A stretch of DNA of 64,000 bases from Candidatus Persebacteraceae bacterium Df01 (GTDB lineage: Bacteria > Pseudomonadota > Gammaproteobacteria > Tethybacterales > Persebacteraceae), in NCBI GenBank assembly GCA_030386295.1, contig JANQAO010000003.1:391907-455906 (forward strand). Reading direction: 5' to 3'. This document shows, piece by piece, positions 8,922-16,535 of the stretch. Below the pieces are notes generated by a model. The model was not told the origin of the DNA. It saw nothing but the letters and a program-made list of their open reading frames with translations, and did not search any database. The translations under genes were made by a program, and so were the position numbers. Each line of letters begins with the position of its first letter. The first letter of the stretch is position 1.

Positions 8922-9446
8922 ATGCTTCCCATTGTCAAATATCCACATCCCATTTTGCGCACTCCGGCACAAGAAATTAGCACCATTAGTGATGAGTTAC
9001 GGACGTTGGCCGATGAGATGTACGCCACCATGCTGGCAGTACGCGGCATTGGTCTCGCCGCACCGCAAATCGGACGCAGCCTGCGATTAATTGTCGTTGA
9101 TGTGAGCAAAGAACGCAACCAACGCATCACGCTTTTTAATCCGCGTATCACCACCCAAGAAGGCACAGGTGAAGGAGAAGAAGGTTGCCTTTCTATTCCC
9201 GGCGTCAGCGCCACTATCAAACGCACTGCTTCCGTATGCGCAAGTGGTCTCAACAGCCAAGGTGAAATCCATGAGATAAAAGCCGAAGGCTTACTCGCTG
9301 TCTGCCTGCAACATGAAATAGACCATTTAAATGGCGTGCTGTTTGTAGATCATTTAAGTCGTTTTAAGCGCGAACGATTGTTGGGGAAATACCACAAACT
9401 GCAAGAAACAAACTTAAAAAATAACGGCACACTGCCTACCCAATGA
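8922..9446 (+). CDS. def: Peptide deformylase
   Basis: A 174-aa iron metallo-enzyme that removes the formyl group from nascent protein N-termini. All three motifs are present: GIGLAAPQIG (42-51), EEGCLSIP with metal ligand C89, and QHEIDHLNGVLF with H131, E132 and H135. Length is typical. Start ATG has no SD; a TATTAT box ends four bases before it. Overlaps fmt by ATGA, the classic def-fmt pair. Confidence 0.97.
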   Translation: MLPIVKYPHPILRTPAQEISTISDELRTLADEMYATMLAVRGIGLAAPQIGRSLRLIVVDVSKERNQRITLFNPRITTQEGTGEGEEGCLSIPGVSATIKRTASVCASGLNSQGEIHEIKAEGLLAVCLQHEIDHLNGVLFVDHLSRFKRERLLGKYHKLQETNLKNNGTLPTQ

Positions 9447-10351
9447 AGCTGATTTTTTTTGGCGCCGGTAGCTTTGCTATCCCTGCTTTGCAAGCGCTCG
9501 TGAACATACACGACATCTGTCTTGTTATTTGCCCACCACCCAAACCTGTCGGTAGAAACATGCAACAAAAATCTTGCCCACTCGCACAAGTGGCACAAAC
9601 ACTGGCATTACCCCTTATAGAAAATACGGAGGTGGCTACTATCCGTAGTGATATTCGTCAGCAACAAGCCGACGCGCTCGTCGTCTGTGACTACGGTCAT
9701 CTGTTGCCAACGGACATGCTAACTCTGACACCACGCGGCGCACTCAACATTCATTCATCATTACTGCCACGGTGGCGCGGCGCAGCTCCCATCCTGCGGG
9801 CGCTACTCGCCGGCGATAACGAAACCGGCGTAACCATCATGCAAATGGATGCCGGTTTGGATAGCGGTAAAATATTACTGCAGCAAAAAACGCCCATCAT
9901 GCCAACCACAACTGGCAGCGAATTACATGACACGCTAGCAATGATAGGCGCGCAACTAATTATTCAGGTATTGAGCGAAAATCCAACCGCAGTAGCGCAA
10001 GACGACTCACAAGCAACTTATGCAAAAAAAATTACTAATGTTGATCGCCAGTTAAATTTTAATCAACCCGCCATAGCAGCTTGGCGACAAGTCCGCGCCT
10101 TTGCGCCGCAACCGTGCGCTTATACAGTGCTAGCCGACAAACACATCAAAGTGCGCACCGCCACTGTGCGCAATGTTCAAGGTACACCAGGAGAAATTTT
10201 GTCAATCAGTTCCGACGGTATTGTAATTGCCTGCGCAAATAATGCGCTAGCACTATTAGAAGTTCAGCGGGCTGGCAAGCGGTTTATTACGGCGGCAGAT
10301 TTTTTGCGCGGCTTCAAGTTGCCTATACAGAAAACGGCGAGCATAATTTAG
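9443..10351 (+). CDS. fmt: Methionyl-tRNA formyltransferase
   Basis: A 302-aa enzyme that formylates initiator Met-tRNA with 10-formyl-tetrahydrofolate. Seen: LIFFGAGSFAIPAL at the start of the Rossmann fold, the catalytic region LNIHSSLLPRWRGAAPI (Asn and His) and GVTIMQMDAGLDSGKIL (Asp), and a C-terminal OB-like domain. The loop after residue 30 is slightly shorter than in E. coli. Start overlaps def stop by 4 bp; tRNA-Arg begins eight bases after its stop and is probably on the same transcript. Confidence 0.96.
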   Translation: MKLIFFGAGSFAIPALQALVNIHDICLVICPPPKPVGRNMQQKSCPLAQVAQTLALPLIENTEVATIRSDIRQQQADALVVCDYGHLLPTDMLTLTPRGALNIHSSLLPRWRGAAPILRALLAGDNETGVTIMQMDAGLDSGKILLQQKTPIMPTTTGSELHDTLAMIGAQLIIQVLSENPTAVAQDDSQATYAKKITNVDRQLNFNQPAIAAWRQVRAFAPQPCAYTVLADKHIKVRTATVRNVQGTPGEILSISSDGIVIACANNALALLEVQRAGKRFITAADFLRGFKLPIQKTASII

Positions 10352-10359
10352 AGTTTCGC

Positions 10360-10436
10360 GCCCCGGTAGCTCAAAAGGATAGAGCAGGCCCCTCCTAAGG
10401 GCAAGGTTGGACGTTCGAGTCGTCTCTGGGGCGCCA
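10360..10436 (+). tRNA. tRNA-Arg (anticodon CCT)
   Basis: A 77-nt cloverleaf including an encoded CCA end. Acceptor GCCCCGG pairs with CTGGGGC, D stem GCTC/GAGC, anticodon loop CTCCTAA (anticodon CCT, reads AGG), T arm GGACG-TTCGAGT-CGTCT. The first anticodon-stem pair is a G-A mismatch. It is the only one of the four tRNAs here with an encoded CCA. Confidence 0.95.
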
Positions 10437-10461
10437 CTGGTTTTTAGCTTGCACTTCACGC

Positions 10462-10483
10462 CTTGCAATCGGACAATTGCAAG
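10462..10483. other. Stem-loop between tRNA-Arg and tRNA-Glu
   Basis: CTTGCAAT and ATTGCAAG form a perfect 8-bp stem around CGGACA. It lies 25 bp after tRNA-Arg in the gap between convergent tRNA genes. The T-rich tail is weak, so terminator function is only a guess. Confidence 0.4.
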
Positions 10484-10579
10484 CATTGTGAATTTTCAAT
10501 TTTGGCGAAACATCCTTTTTTATATTTTTAGAATGACAATTCTCACCAAAAAATCACGCTAACTGATGCCTAAAAAAGG

Positions 10580-10652
10580 CATCCCCAAGGGGATTTGAAC
10601 CCCTGTTGCCGCCGTGAAAGGGCGGTGTCCTAGGCCTCTAGACGATAGGGAC
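10580..10652 (-). tRNA. tRNA-Glu (anticodon TTC)
   Basis: A 73-nt cloverleaf without a full encoded CCA. D-loop segment TCGTCTAGAGGCC and anticodon arm CCGCC-CTTTCAC-GGCGG are typical of glutamate tRNA; T arm AGGGG-TTCAAAT-CCCCT. After the discriminator G the DNA reads CCTTTTTT. GATGCC at the 3' end can also pair with GGCATC just downstream (10565-10583), giving a hairpin that overlaps the tRNA end. Confidence 0.95.
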
Positions 10653-10664
10653 ATCATACTTTTG

Positions 10665-10737
<73 letters not shown>

Positions 10738-11312
10738 GAACGGAAGCCGTATTGTAGGATATTTCAAAGCCTCTTACAAAACTGCATACTACCATCCGTA
10801 ACGTAATATATCAGAAAGAAGATTGTGCCACTTTGAATTATAAAAAAATTGACTATGTTTATTTGCAATTAGTAGCACAAAAGAATCCACTCATCACAAC
10901 ATGCCAAACACTTTTTTGTCTACTGAAATCATCAATTATAAAAAAAACGTTCGTTCGGTGTCATCCCTCTCTTCGCAACTAAAAATAACACCGGTGACAT
11001 CGCTAAAAAAATAAAAAATTCCGCAGTATTACCATTGCCGAACCATACTCAACTAAAAATCGCTTGGCAAAATTAACAGTAACCTTGCGATAAGACAATA
11101 GACATTTCTTACTCAGCAAACGTTTTCTCAGTCACTGTAGTCAAGTTTCATAAAATATTTTATAGTGCTTTTCTCCCTCATCGGATTAAAGTTGAATTGT
11201 CACGCCAATCAAAATCACTTATATTCTTAACTTGCACTAAAGGCAAATGTGAGGTATATTTCGCCGAAACATTCCATTACGTTATTTTCTAAAAGAGAGA
11301 GAGGGAAATGCA
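10738..11312. other. 575-bp non-coding region upstream of the mgs-type operon
   Basis: AT-rich and without a convincing gene. It holds the start of the tRNA-Ala/Glu transcript at its left end, two copies of AATTATAAAAAAA (near 10836 and 10931), an unsupported 37-codon frame at 10901-11014 with no ribosome site, and the promoter at 11232-11260. Long leaders of this kind often carry regulator sites for nitrogen genes, but I saw no sigma-54 -24/-12 pair. Confidence 0.6.
11232..11260 (+). promoter_or_regulatory. Sigma-70 promoter of the mgs-type operon
   Basis: TTGCAC (11232-11237), a 17-bp spacer, then TATATT (11255-11260). Four of six -35 and five of six -10 bases match consensus, with ideal spacing. 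The start site would be near 11267, giving a leader of about 46 nt that includes the purine-rich GAGAGAGAGGG ribosome site before the ATG at 11313. Confidence 0.65.
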
Positions 11313-12785
11313 ATGACGGCATTAGACGAGCATATTTCGCAGCCTGGGCGAAATGATTTAGTTAAGCAGGTACGTGAAAAAATTGATGCCCTTGGCATTG
11401 ATTACGTTTATTATCAATTTATCTCGGTGACTGGCAGAATTGTGGGCAAAGGTATCCCCTCTGACCACTGGGAGCGTACGGCGCGAAATGGCTTTCAGTT
11501 GGTGTATGGAGCAACGGCTAATTTGTACACTGACCGCCACAATAACTACATCGGCTATGGCGCAGAATCATCGGAACTGGTCGGCATTCCTGACCCAGAA
11601 ACTTTTGTACAATTGCCGTGGGATAAGCGCGTGGCTCGAGTATTTTGCACCTGCTTTCGCAATCGAGAAGAAAGTGAAGACCCAGGCGGTTTGCTGGCAT
11701 CGGATTGTCGCGGCAATTTTCGCCGTATGCATCAGGATTTTGAGCAGGAGCACGGCATGCATTTGCGCTCCGGCATGGAACCCGAAATGATGTGGCTCAA
11801 GCGCGGTGAAAATGGTCTGCCCGACGGGGGCTACACCAAGCCCAATTGCTATCACATTGACCAATTTGAAGCGTTGCGGCCGATATTTCTGCGGGTAATA
11901 GAATATGCTCGCGCAATGGGACTAGACATGGTGCAAGGCGATCACGAAGATGCGCCAGGACAGTTAGAACTTAATTTTGAGTTCGATGATGCCTTACGCA
12001 CCTGTGACCGATTGACTACTTATCGACAAATTTGCGCTCAAGTAGCACGTGAAAATGACATCATCGCCTGTTTCATGCCGAAACCTTTTATGGGAGTCTC
12101 AGCTTCCGGCTGCCACCAAAATTTATCACTGTGGCGCGGTGGTAAAGATGAAATTAACATATTAGGGCATAAGACCTTGCCGGGCATGGAAGGTGCCTAC
12201 GCGCATCGCAAGGGCGGCGAAAATCTGTTTATGCCCGACCCTGCCGTAGATGCAAAAAAACCGGGGCCGGTAGGGTTGCAATGTATCGGTGGTGTGGTGG
12301 AGCATTTACCCGCATTAACAGCAATTGGTTGCTCAACGGTAAATTCCTATCGTCGCTTGTGGGATACAGGTTTTTGGGCACCTGTGTATTCGGATTGGGG
12401 TTATCAAAATCGTACCTGCGGTTTGCGCGTTTCGGCGCCAGGACGATTTGAGTATCGTGCAGTAGATTCGGCAGTAAATCCATATTTGATGTCCTCGGCG
12501 GTGCTGGCTTCTTTTAGCGACGGTATCAAAAATAACATGGACCCAGGTGAGCCAGAATCGCGTAACATTTATGAAGCTATAGAACAAGGTAAAAAAGTTA
12601 AAAAATTACCTCTTACTCTTGGTGAAGCTTTGGATCGCTTATCCGAGGATGACGTGATTAAAGACAACGCATTACCGGAAGAGATGTATCGCGTGTTCAT
12701 GCATTACAAGCGCAACGAGTGGGAAACATTTTTGGCGACAGTTACCCATTGGGATTTGGAAACCTACTGGGATTGTTTGCCCTAA
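11313..12785 (+). CDS. Glutamine synthetase family enzyme (GlnT / gamma-glutamylmethylamide synthetase type)
   Basis: A 490-aa ATP-dependent glutamate-amine ligase. Seen: metal-site motifs GMEPE (154-158) and HEDAPGQLELNF (211-222), ATP/glutamate motif PKPFMGVSASGCHQNLSL (256-273), NSYRRL, and FEYRAVDSAVNPYL near the C-terminus. The canonical GSGxHxHxSL is altered to ASGCHQNLSL. Directly followed by three glutamate-synthase-like subunits, an order known from N-methylglutamate loci and from rhizobial glxBCD/glnT, where the ligase joins methylamine (GmaS) or ammonia (GlnT) to glutamate. Sequence alone does not settle which amine is used. It is not the housekeeping GlnA type: no adenylylation-site motif was found. 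Confidence 0.85.
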   Translation: MTALDEHISQPGRNDLVKQVREKIDALGIDYVYYQFISVTGRIVGKGIPSDHWERTARNGFQLVYGATANLYTDRHNNYIGYGAESSELVGIPDPETFVQLPWDKRVARVFCTCFRNREESEDPGGLLASDCRGNFRRMHQDFEQEHGMHLRSGMEPEMMWLKRGENGLPDGGYTKPNCYHIDQFEALRPIFLRVIEYARAMGLDMVQGDHEDAPGQLELNFEFDDALRTCDRLTTYRQICAQVARENDIIACFMPKPFMGVSASGCHQNLSLWRGGKDEINILGHKTLPGMEGAYAHRKGGENLFMPDPAVDAKKPGPVGLQCIGGVVEHLPALTAIGCSTVNSYRRLWDTGFWAPVYSDWGYQNRTCGLRVSAPGRFEYRAVDSAVNPYLMSSAVLASFSDGIKNNMDPGEPESRNIYEAIEQGKKVKKLPLTLGEALDRLSEDDVIKDNALPEEMYRVFMHYKRNEWETFLATVTHWDLETYWDCLP

Positions 12786-12818
12786 TCTACAACACTAAAC
12801 TAAATAAGGAAATATATT

Positions 12819-13757
12819 ATGTGCGGAATTGCAGGATTAATCCATCGCGGGGAAAGTGCCGATATAGGCGACGAAATGACCCGGATGTTGCTAGCACTCA
12901 AGCATCGCGGACCGGACTCTACCGGTTATGCCCTTTATGGCGACGGCACTGACGACGATTATGTGATGCGAGTTAAACTAGCTGAACAAGCCGACTTACA
13001 GAGCGGTTTTGGCATTCACGAGCGTATTCGTGTCCGCCGCGAGGAAGTAATAAACCGCTTGCAGGAGCGCGAGGTTGAAATCGTACAAAACGAAGACGCC
13101 ACCGAATATGCGATGCGGGTGCATTTCAAAACTAACGGCGACACACGACATCTAGCCAATTATCTGGAAGACATAGATGGCGTAGAAATTTTATCGCTAG
13201 GACACTGCTTGGAATTAATTAAAGATTTGGGCGATGCAGATGATGTGAGCAAGCAGTACGGATTGCGCAAATTCCGTGGCACCCATGCTATCGGTCACAC
13301 CCGTATGGCAACGGAGTCCGATGTGGACATTCGCTCTGCTCATCCGTATTGGGCTTATCCTTATGCTGATATTTCCGTCGTTCACAATGGTCAATTAACA
13401 AATTACTGGACAATGCGACGGGCACTGGAACGGTGTGGGCATCGCTTTATGTCTAACTGCGACAGCGAACTGTTAGCAGTATATATCGCTAATCGCACAG
13501 ATGCCGGAGACGATTTGGAATCCGCCCTACAGCGTTCAGTAGAAGAATTAGACGGCGTATTCACTTACATAGTCGCGACATCTAACGCTCTCGGTATGGC
13601 CAAAGATGTCATGGCAGCTAAGCCGATGGTATTGTATGAAAGCGATACTTTTATCGCTTTGGCGTCGGAAGAGGTAGCAATTCGCTCCATTTTTCCACAC
13701 GAAATAAATTCTTATGACCCCTACGAAGGAGAAGTAAAGATATGGCAGAGGAATTAA
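12819..13757 (+). CDS. mgsA: Class II glutamine amidotransferase subunit (MgsA/GlxB type)
   Basis: A 312-aa subunit with the Ntn-hydrolase glutaminase fold. The N-terminal Met would be removed to expose C2 (MCGIAGLIHRG), the nucleophile; HRGPDSTGYALY, HTRMATES and VVHNGQLTNY are the family's glutamine-binding motifs. It matches the small amidotransferase subunit of three-subunit glutamate-synthase-like enzymes, not full-length GltB. It would release ammonia from glutamine, or strip methylamine from gamma-glutamylmethylamide, and pass it to MgsC. SD AAGGAAATAT is present. Its 3' end overlaps mgsB by 16 bp. Confidence 0.88.
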   Translation: MCGIAGLIHRGESADIGDEMTRMLLALKHRGPDSTGYALYGDGTDDDYVMRVKLAEQADLQSGFGIHERIRVRREEVINRLQEREVEIVQNEDATEYAMRVHFKTNGDTRHLANYLEDIDGVEILSLGHCLELIKDLGDADDVSKQYGLRKFRGTHAIGHTRMATESDVDIRSAHPYWAYPYADISVVHNGQLTNYWTMRRALERCGHRFMSNCDSELLAVYIANRTDAGDDLESALQRSVEELDGVFTYIVATSNALGMAKDVMAAKPMVLYESDTFIALASEEVAIRSIFPHEINSYDPYEGEVKIWQRN

Positions 13758-14560
13758 CCGGCGGCGCTCTTATCGGGCGCAACCAACAAATCTTTTTCAA
13801 TGCTGAAGCCGGTGATAATCGTTTTGTATATCCCGACTCGGCGGAAGTGGATTTTTCCAATAAGGCAGCTTTTGACGCTTCTGATATGGATACCACGAAA
13901 ATCAATAAAAAATTACGGGCATTAATAAGTGATGGTCATGGGCATATCACGATTAAAAACCCGGGTGCTAAACACTCACTGGCGGTGGGGATTTTGAATC
14001 GCTTGCAGCTGGAAATTGATGGTAGTTTGGGATACTTTGGATGCGGTCTCAATGACGGTCCTACCGTACGCATATCAGGACGCGTAGGTTGGTCATGCGC
14101 CGAAAATATGATGTCAGGCGTCGTAGAAATTGCTAAAAATGCAGGTTCCACATTTGGTGCAGCATTGCGTGGCGGAGATTTAGTGTGCCACGGCGATGTT
14201 GGCGGTCGTACCGGTATCTGCATGAAAGGCGGCACAATTATTGTTGGCGGTCGTACCGGCGCATTTTCTGGTTTTATGATGCAACGAGGTCGTATGATTG
14301 TTTTAGGCGATGCCGGTGGAAATCTAGGCGATACCATGTATGACGGTATCATTTACGTTGGAGGAAAGATAGACAACCTTGGAGTAGATGCCGTAGAGGG
14401 CGAAATGACTGATGCCGACTGTGCATGGCTGCGCCGTAAACTATCACTGTATGGCATGGACGCACCCAACGGTATTGAAAACATGACTAAAATCGTTTCC
14501 GGCAAACAGTTGTGGAATTATGACAATCTAGAGCCGACAGAAAAGAAAATCGTGCTTTAA
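13742..14560 (+). CDS. mgsB: GltB C-terminal (GXGXG) domain subunit (MgsB/GlxC type)
   Basis: A 272-aa protein made almost wholly of the right-handed beta-helix found at the C-terminus of glutamate synthase large subunits. Seen: repeated turns such as ISGRVGWSCAENMMSG, GGDLVCHGDVGGRTGICMKGG, GGRTGAFSGFMMQRG and GDAGGNLGDTMYDG. It is structural, helping to shape the channel between the amidotransferase and synthase sites. The ATG at 13742 has SD AAGGAG and lies inside the end of mgsA, so the two are coupled. Confidence 0.88.
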   Translation: MAEELTGGALIGRNQQIFFNAEAGDNRFVYPDSAEVDFSNKAAFDASDMDTTKINKKLRALISDGHGHITIKNPGAKHSLAVGILNRLQLEIDGSLGYFGCGLNDGPTVRISGRVGWSCAENMMSGVVEIAKNAGSTFGAALRGGDLVCHGDVGGRTGICMKGGTIIVGGRTGAFSGFMMQRGRMIVLGDAGGNLGDTMYDGIIYVGGKIDNLGVDAVEGEMTDADCAWLRRKLSLYGMDAPNGIENMTKIVSGKQLWNYDNLEPTEKKIVL

Positions 14561-14582
14561 AAAGGTAAGAAAAGAGAGAACC

Positions 14583-15944
14583 ATGACAAAAAACAAAAAT
14601 CCTGCCGCGCCGGCCGAAAGCGCGACGCATATTTTAGGGAAAAGCGCGGTCTTTACACCGGATGTTATTAACGACATTCACGTCAAGGCCGAGCTGGGGC
14701 GCTATCGGATGCGCGGTTTCTCTATGTTTAAGCAAATTCCTAACTGGGATGATTTGACTTTTTTACCTGGTACTTTAACGCGCTTTGTGATTGAAGGTTA
14801 TCGCGAGAAATGTCTGACCCGCACTATCCTTGGTCCTAAAGCTAAACGCCCATTAGAACTGGATATTCCTGTCTATATCACCGGCATGAGCTTTGGTGCT
14901 CTATCGTATGAAGCAAAAATTGCTCTAGCGCGTGGTGCAACAATGGCCGGAAGCGCCACTTGCTCAGGTGAAGGTGGGATGATTCCCGATGAACGTCGTT
15001 ATTCCACCAAGTGGTTTTATCAATGTATTCAATCACGTTACGGCTTCAACCCTCATCATTTACAAATGGCTGACGCTTGTGAATTTTTTATCGGACAGGG
15101 TTGCAAAGTAGGATTGGGCGGGCACTTGATGGGACAAAAAGTCACTGACCAAGTGGCAGAAATGCGTTCACTGCCAGCAGGGATTGATCAACGCTCACCA
15201 GCACGACATCCGGATTGGCTGGGACCTGACGATTTAGCACTCAAGATTAATGAAGTTCGTGAGGCAACGGATTGGGAAATTCCCATTCAGCTAAAACTCG
15301 GATCAGCTCGGGTGTACGACGATGTCCGCATGGCGGCAAAAACCGGTCCGGATATGATTTATATAGACGGAATGGAAGGTGGCACAGGTGCTGGACCACA
15401 TCTAGCTACAGAAGAAACTGGGGTACCGGGTATCGCGGCCATTCGCCAAGCAAGAAAAGCGCTGGATGACGTCGGAAAAACGGGTGAAATCAGTTTAGTA
15501 TATGCTGGTGGCATTCGCAACGGTGGCGACATAGCCAAAGCATTGGCGCTGGGAGCAGACGCTGTCGCTATCGGTCATGCCGCACTCATTGCGCTCAACT
15601 GCAACAAAAACACCGCAGAATCGGATTATGAATCGGAAATCGGCGTAAAAGCTGGTAATTGTTATCACTGCCACACTGGTCGTTGCCCTGTCGGCATAGC
15701 CACACAAGACCCAGAATTACGCAAACGCCTAGATCCAGATGAAGCAGCAATACGCGTGTACAACTTTTTACACACATTAGCGATTGAATGCCAAATGATG
15801 GCACGTGCCTGTGGAAAAACTAATGTACACAGCTTGGAGCCAGAAGATTTAGCAGCATTAACAATGGAGGCGTCAGCGATGGCAATGGTTCCACTAGCAG
15901 GAACACAACACACGGTAGGTCGCCCAGATATGAATCGCTATTAA
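14583..15944 (+). CDS. mgsC: FMN/Fe-S glutamate-synthase-like subunit (MgsC/GlxD type)
   Basis: A 453-aa subunit with the FMN-binding TIM-barrel of glutamate synthase. Seen: PVYITGMSFGALSYEAKIAL, SGEGGM, QLKLGSARVYDD, the 2-oxoglutarate/FMN loops MIYIDGMEGGTGAGP and VYAGGIRNGGDIAKALALGADAV (read in parts), and the 3Fe-4S cysteines in CYHCHTGRCPVGIAT. It would combine the released amine with 2-oxoglutarate to form glutamate or N-methylglutamate. RBS AAAAGAGAGAACC precedes the ATG. With MgsA and MgsB it makes a complete three-subunit enzyme; no N-methylglutamate dehydrogenase genes follow. Confidence 0.88.
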   Translation: MTKNKNPAAPAESATHILGKSAVFTPDVINDIHVKAELGRYRMRGFSMFKQIPNWDDLTFLPGTLTRFVIEGYREKCLTRTILGPKAKRPLELDIPVYITGMSFGALSYEAKIALARGATMAGSATCSGEGGMIPDERRYSTKWFYQCIQSRYGFNPHHLQMADACEFFIGQGCKVGLGGHLMGQKVTDQVAEMRSLPAGIDQRSPARHPDWLGPDDLALKINEVREATDWEIPIQLKLGSARVYDDVRMAAKTGPDMIYIDGMEGGTGAGPHLATEETGVPGIAAIRQARKALDDVGKTGEISLVYAGGIRNGGDIAKALALGADAVAIGHAALIALNCNKNTAESDYESEIGVKAGNCYHCHTGRCPVGIATQDPELRKRLDPDEAAIRVYNFLHTLAIECQMMARACGKTNVHSLEPEDLAALTMEASAMAMVPLAGTQHTVGRPDMNRY

Positions 15945-15968
15945 AAATTATTCAAAGAGAGATTAACA

Positions 15969-16310
15969 ATGACAAATGCAAATTCTGGAAAAGAGCCTAT
16001 TGTTGGTTACCGCTACGATGTTAACCTATTGCCTGACATGGATATGCTCACCCCTTTTTTAAAGGAATATTTAAAAATCATGAACTGGAAAGATCTGAAT
16101 TGGCTGGAGGACGTGCATATGGGTTATGAAGAAGGGCGCCCTGCGGTATTTGATCGTAATATCAATGGCTGGGTGACAGTCCCTGAAGGTATGGACTTGC
16201 CCGACAACCAGCAAGAGCGCGACATGATCGCACGCGAATTGCTCGTAAAGTTTCAAATGTCAGAACGTCATCCGTTAGTAGCTCTCAAAAAAGCCTACGG
16301 CAAAGTATAA
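15969..16310 (+). CDS. Unrecognised 113-aa protein, last gene of the mgs-type operon
   Basis: I do not recognise this protein. It is small, soluble, acidic in its N-terminal half, with no signal peptide, membrane segment or Cys pair. Trp-rich stretch NWKDLNWLEDVHMGY (residues 38-52 region) and a proline/charged segment follow; the C-terminus is basic (ALKKAYGKV). It lies 24 bp after mgsC with its own SD (AAAGAGAGAT), so it is cotranscribed. A role as a partner or stability factor for the ligase or synthase is a guess from position only. Confidence 0.75.
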   Translation: MTNANSGKEPIVGYRYDVNLLPDMDMLTPFLKEYLKIMNWKDLNWLEDVHMGYEEGRPAVFDRNINGWVTVPEGMDLPDNQQERDMIARELLVKFQMSERHPLVALKKAYGKV

Positions 16311-16365
16311 CGACAGATTTCTTGTCCAAAATAAAAATATAACTTATTGAATTCTATTTGAATCA

Positions 16366-16385
16366 GGTTATGATTGATCATAACC
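16366..16385. promoter_or_regulatory. 20-bp perfect inverted repeat upstream of the SRP RNA gene
   Basis: GGTTATGAT, two bases, ATCATAACC. It can fold as an 8-bp stem with a TTGA loop (mRNA end of the mgs-type operon) or act as a dimer-binding operator about 26 bp upstream of the ffs -10 box. No T-run follows. Confidence 0.5.
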
Positions 16386-16411
16386 CTATATGTTGAGCGC
16401 AAGCAAAAGCG

Positions 16412-16417
16412 TATAAT
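16412..16417 (+). promoter_or_regulatory. -10 box of the SRP RNA gene
   Basis: A perfect TATAAT six bases ahead of the predicted 5' end of the SRP RNA at about 16422. The best -35 (TTGAGC at 16393) is only 13 bp away, so the -35 is unclear. Confidence 0.6.
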
Positions 16418-16421
16418 TAAA

Positions 16422-16522
16422 GGTGGCGGGTCTCCCCGCATGGCACGATGAAAACCGGGTCAGATTCGGAAGAAAGCAGCCCTAATTATCCTCTGCCAGT
16501 GCCGGGGAAATGACTCGCCGCT
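16422..16522 (+). ncRNA. ffs: Signal recognition particle RNA (4.5S type)
   Basis: About 100 nt with the conserved SRP apical hairpin: GGGTCAGATTCGGAAGAAAGCAGCCC, read here in parts as GGTCAG, the CGGAAG tetraloop and AAGCAGCC, the Ffh-binding internal loop. The outer stem GGCGGGTC (5') pairs with GACTCGCC (3'), and GCATGGCA pairs loosely with TGCCGGGG. Ends are approximate. It works with Ffh to target membrane proteins. It ends about 13 bp before dnaX, an arrangement also known in other bacteria. Confidence 0.93.
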
Positions 16523-16535
16523 TAGTTTTCAACAT

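Noticed and set aside
10565..10583. Intrinsic terminator after tRNA-Glu
   Set aside because: The stem GATGCC/GGCATC uses the tRNA 3' end itself and has the T-run in its loop rather than after it.
10901..11014. 37-codon open frame in the gap before the ligase gene
   Set aside because: No ribosome site, low-complexity Ser/Lys composition and no family resemblance; chance open frame in AT-rich DNA.
11160..11312. Sigma-54 promoter for the nitrogen operon
   Set aside because: No TGGCAC-N5-TTGC pair with correct spacing; a better sigma-70 promoter is present.
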